Shown here: positions 62,839 through 64,000 of the stretch, piece by piece
How positions within the stretch are numbered: position 1 is the stretch's first letter
Layout of the letters: the number at the start of each line of letters is the position of its first letter
The notes under the pieces: generated by a model
Databases searched by the model: none
The model's input: the letters and a program-made list of their open reading frames with translations, nothing else
Told to the model about the DNA's origin: nothing
Made by a program: the position numbers and the translations under genes
Source: Marthasterias glacialis
Lineage: Eukaryota; Echinodermata; Asteroidea; Forcipulatida; Asteriidae
Direction of reading: 5' to 3'
DNA: 64,000 bases
NCBI GenBank assembly: GCA_911728455.2
Contig: OU452229.1
Span: forward strand, 6,623,854-6,687,853

Positions 62839-64000
62839 CGCATGTTTCCCAATTCATTCAACGTTTACTAGGGTTTCTTTTTTTAATACTGCATTCAATT
62901 TAGATTTCGTGCACACATTATTACTTATTTTCATTCGGGTTTGTTTCAATCATTCTATTATTTTCATTTAAAGACATTCAAGACTACATTTTCAAAATTA
63001 TCCAGTTGAATTTCTACTAGTGAATGGTTGACCAGCCTCTTGCTGCTGGCTTTTGCGAAATTGAATGATCTTTGTGATATAATGAATTTGAGTATTATTT
63101 GACCAGTGAATGCTAAATACTGTTGAAATTGAAAAACTTTTCAGCAGATGCAACGGAACATCTGTTTTCAAACGAAATTGAACCAGTCAGGTGTTAAATT
63201 GACTGAACTTTTGTTTAAATTAGCTGAGAAAACCTACTCTCTAAATCTAAAAGATTGAAAAACCACTCGTTTTGTCCGCCATACCACTCTTGCAAAGAGC
63301 CATATGGCGGACAACTCTTTTTAGAGTGAACGACGGGTATTTTCAACTTGAATAAGAGTGAAGTTCGCTCCAATTTCACTCAAATGGTGGGAAGCACGGT
63401 GATTTTCACTCTTAAAAGAGCCACAATTACCACTTGGGTGAGAGAGTGAAAATTTTCATTCTTTTAGATATTATTGTATTATTACAAGGAAACATTTTAA
63501 TAATACACCGCGGAATATTCCCTTCCTTGTGTTACTTTTAGGGGATGTTAAAACAATAAGGAACGCAAACGGGAGTGATTAAAGTGGATAATAGTTATGT
63601 TCTAAAAGTAGCCAAGAGGATGTAGGTAAGAGAAGAATAACAAATCTTAAACAATGAGGTCACAACTTCGCTTGGATATCGAGCATAAGTATCACCATAA
63701 CCCGGTACTTACGTAAACAGTTCAGATAGTTTATAGCTTATAACCGCAGACGAGTTGTTGTTGCAACTGAAACACGTGTCTTAGTTTAATTTTGTTTTTT
63801 TGAAATATATGTATACCGACAACCGTCATATTATCGCTGCCATCTTTACTTAAACAAATATTTTGGACAGCTTACTCAAACGGACCTCTTTCATTGCAGA
63901 GACACATGTTACGACACTACTGTCTACTGCAGTACAGTTTATTTTCAATAGATGAAAAACTACTCGGCAGTACTAGGACTTGACGCAAAATGTTAACATC
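62839..64000. other. Presumed intron or intergenic, no gene recognised
   Basis: Apart from the small hairpin at 63274 and repeated 'gagtgaaa' phrases at 63325-63460, no element or exon was supported. Confidence 0.4.
63274..63312. repeat. Small inverted repeat
   Basis: GTCCGCCATA and TATGGCGGAC are perfect 10-bp arms. The inner ctctt/aaagag also pairs, so a stem of about 15 bp can form. Confidence 0.7.

Overview
This is animal (eukaryotic) genomic DNA. The genes are split by introns with GT-AG splice sites, and the intergenic and intronic sequence is packed with SINEs, a LINE and many short inverted-repeat elements. The proteins are bilaterian. The abundance of tRNA-derived SINEs with LINE-like tails, the MITE families and the low-GC non-coding DNA suggest a marine invertebrate deuterostome, most likely an echinoderm and perhaps a sea star. 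That placement is an inference; no database search was possible.

Layout. At 1-1093 is the 3' end of a CR1/L2-type LINE (reverse transcriptase C-terminus, 3'UTR and ATT tail). From 1094 to 15364 I see no exon, only repeats. From 15365 to 33205 (+ strand) lie twelve coding exons of a single Gli/Ci-family zinc-finger transcription factor, the nuclear effector of Hedgehog signalling. I read 1281 residues through consistent splice phases, including the Sufu-binding SYGH motif, all five zinc fingers, a PKA-site cluster and the conserved C-terminal activation motif. The first coding exon(s) were not found. From 33206 to 47590 lie the presumed Gli 3'UTR and a repeat-rich intergenic stretch.

From 54530 down to 47591 (- strand) is a complete four-exon FAIM (Fas apoptotic inhibitory molecule) gene of 178 residues, with a candidate non-coding 5' exon near 55661. 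FAIM converges tail-to-tail on Gli. Its intron 3 holds a ~35-copy, 26-bp minisatellite whose units are themselves palindromic and sometimes contain a perfect CRE (TGACGTCA). At 61341-61453 (+) a short exon encodes a signal peptide followed by a strong splice donor. It looks like the first coding exon of an unidentified secreted or membrane protein that continues to the right.

Repeats. Several MITE families recur: three copies of a TTAA-flanked GCCCCAGCTC element, other TTAA-flanked elements, a GGGCCCAATTTC family, a GGGAGACTTTTGAG hairpin family, an AATAGACCGATCC family, a CATGTAACC family and others. Some are nested inside one another, which gives relative insertion ages. Two tRNA-derived SINE families are present, one with a tail resembling the LINE 3' end. 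I found no bacterial-type operon, CRISPR array or obvious novel multi-gene system. The most unusual items are the palindromic CRE-bearing minisatellite, a perfect 34-bp-arm palindrome at 55494-55565, the nested MITE stacks, a MITE that abuts a Gli splice acceptor, and an apparent extra PKA site in Gli.
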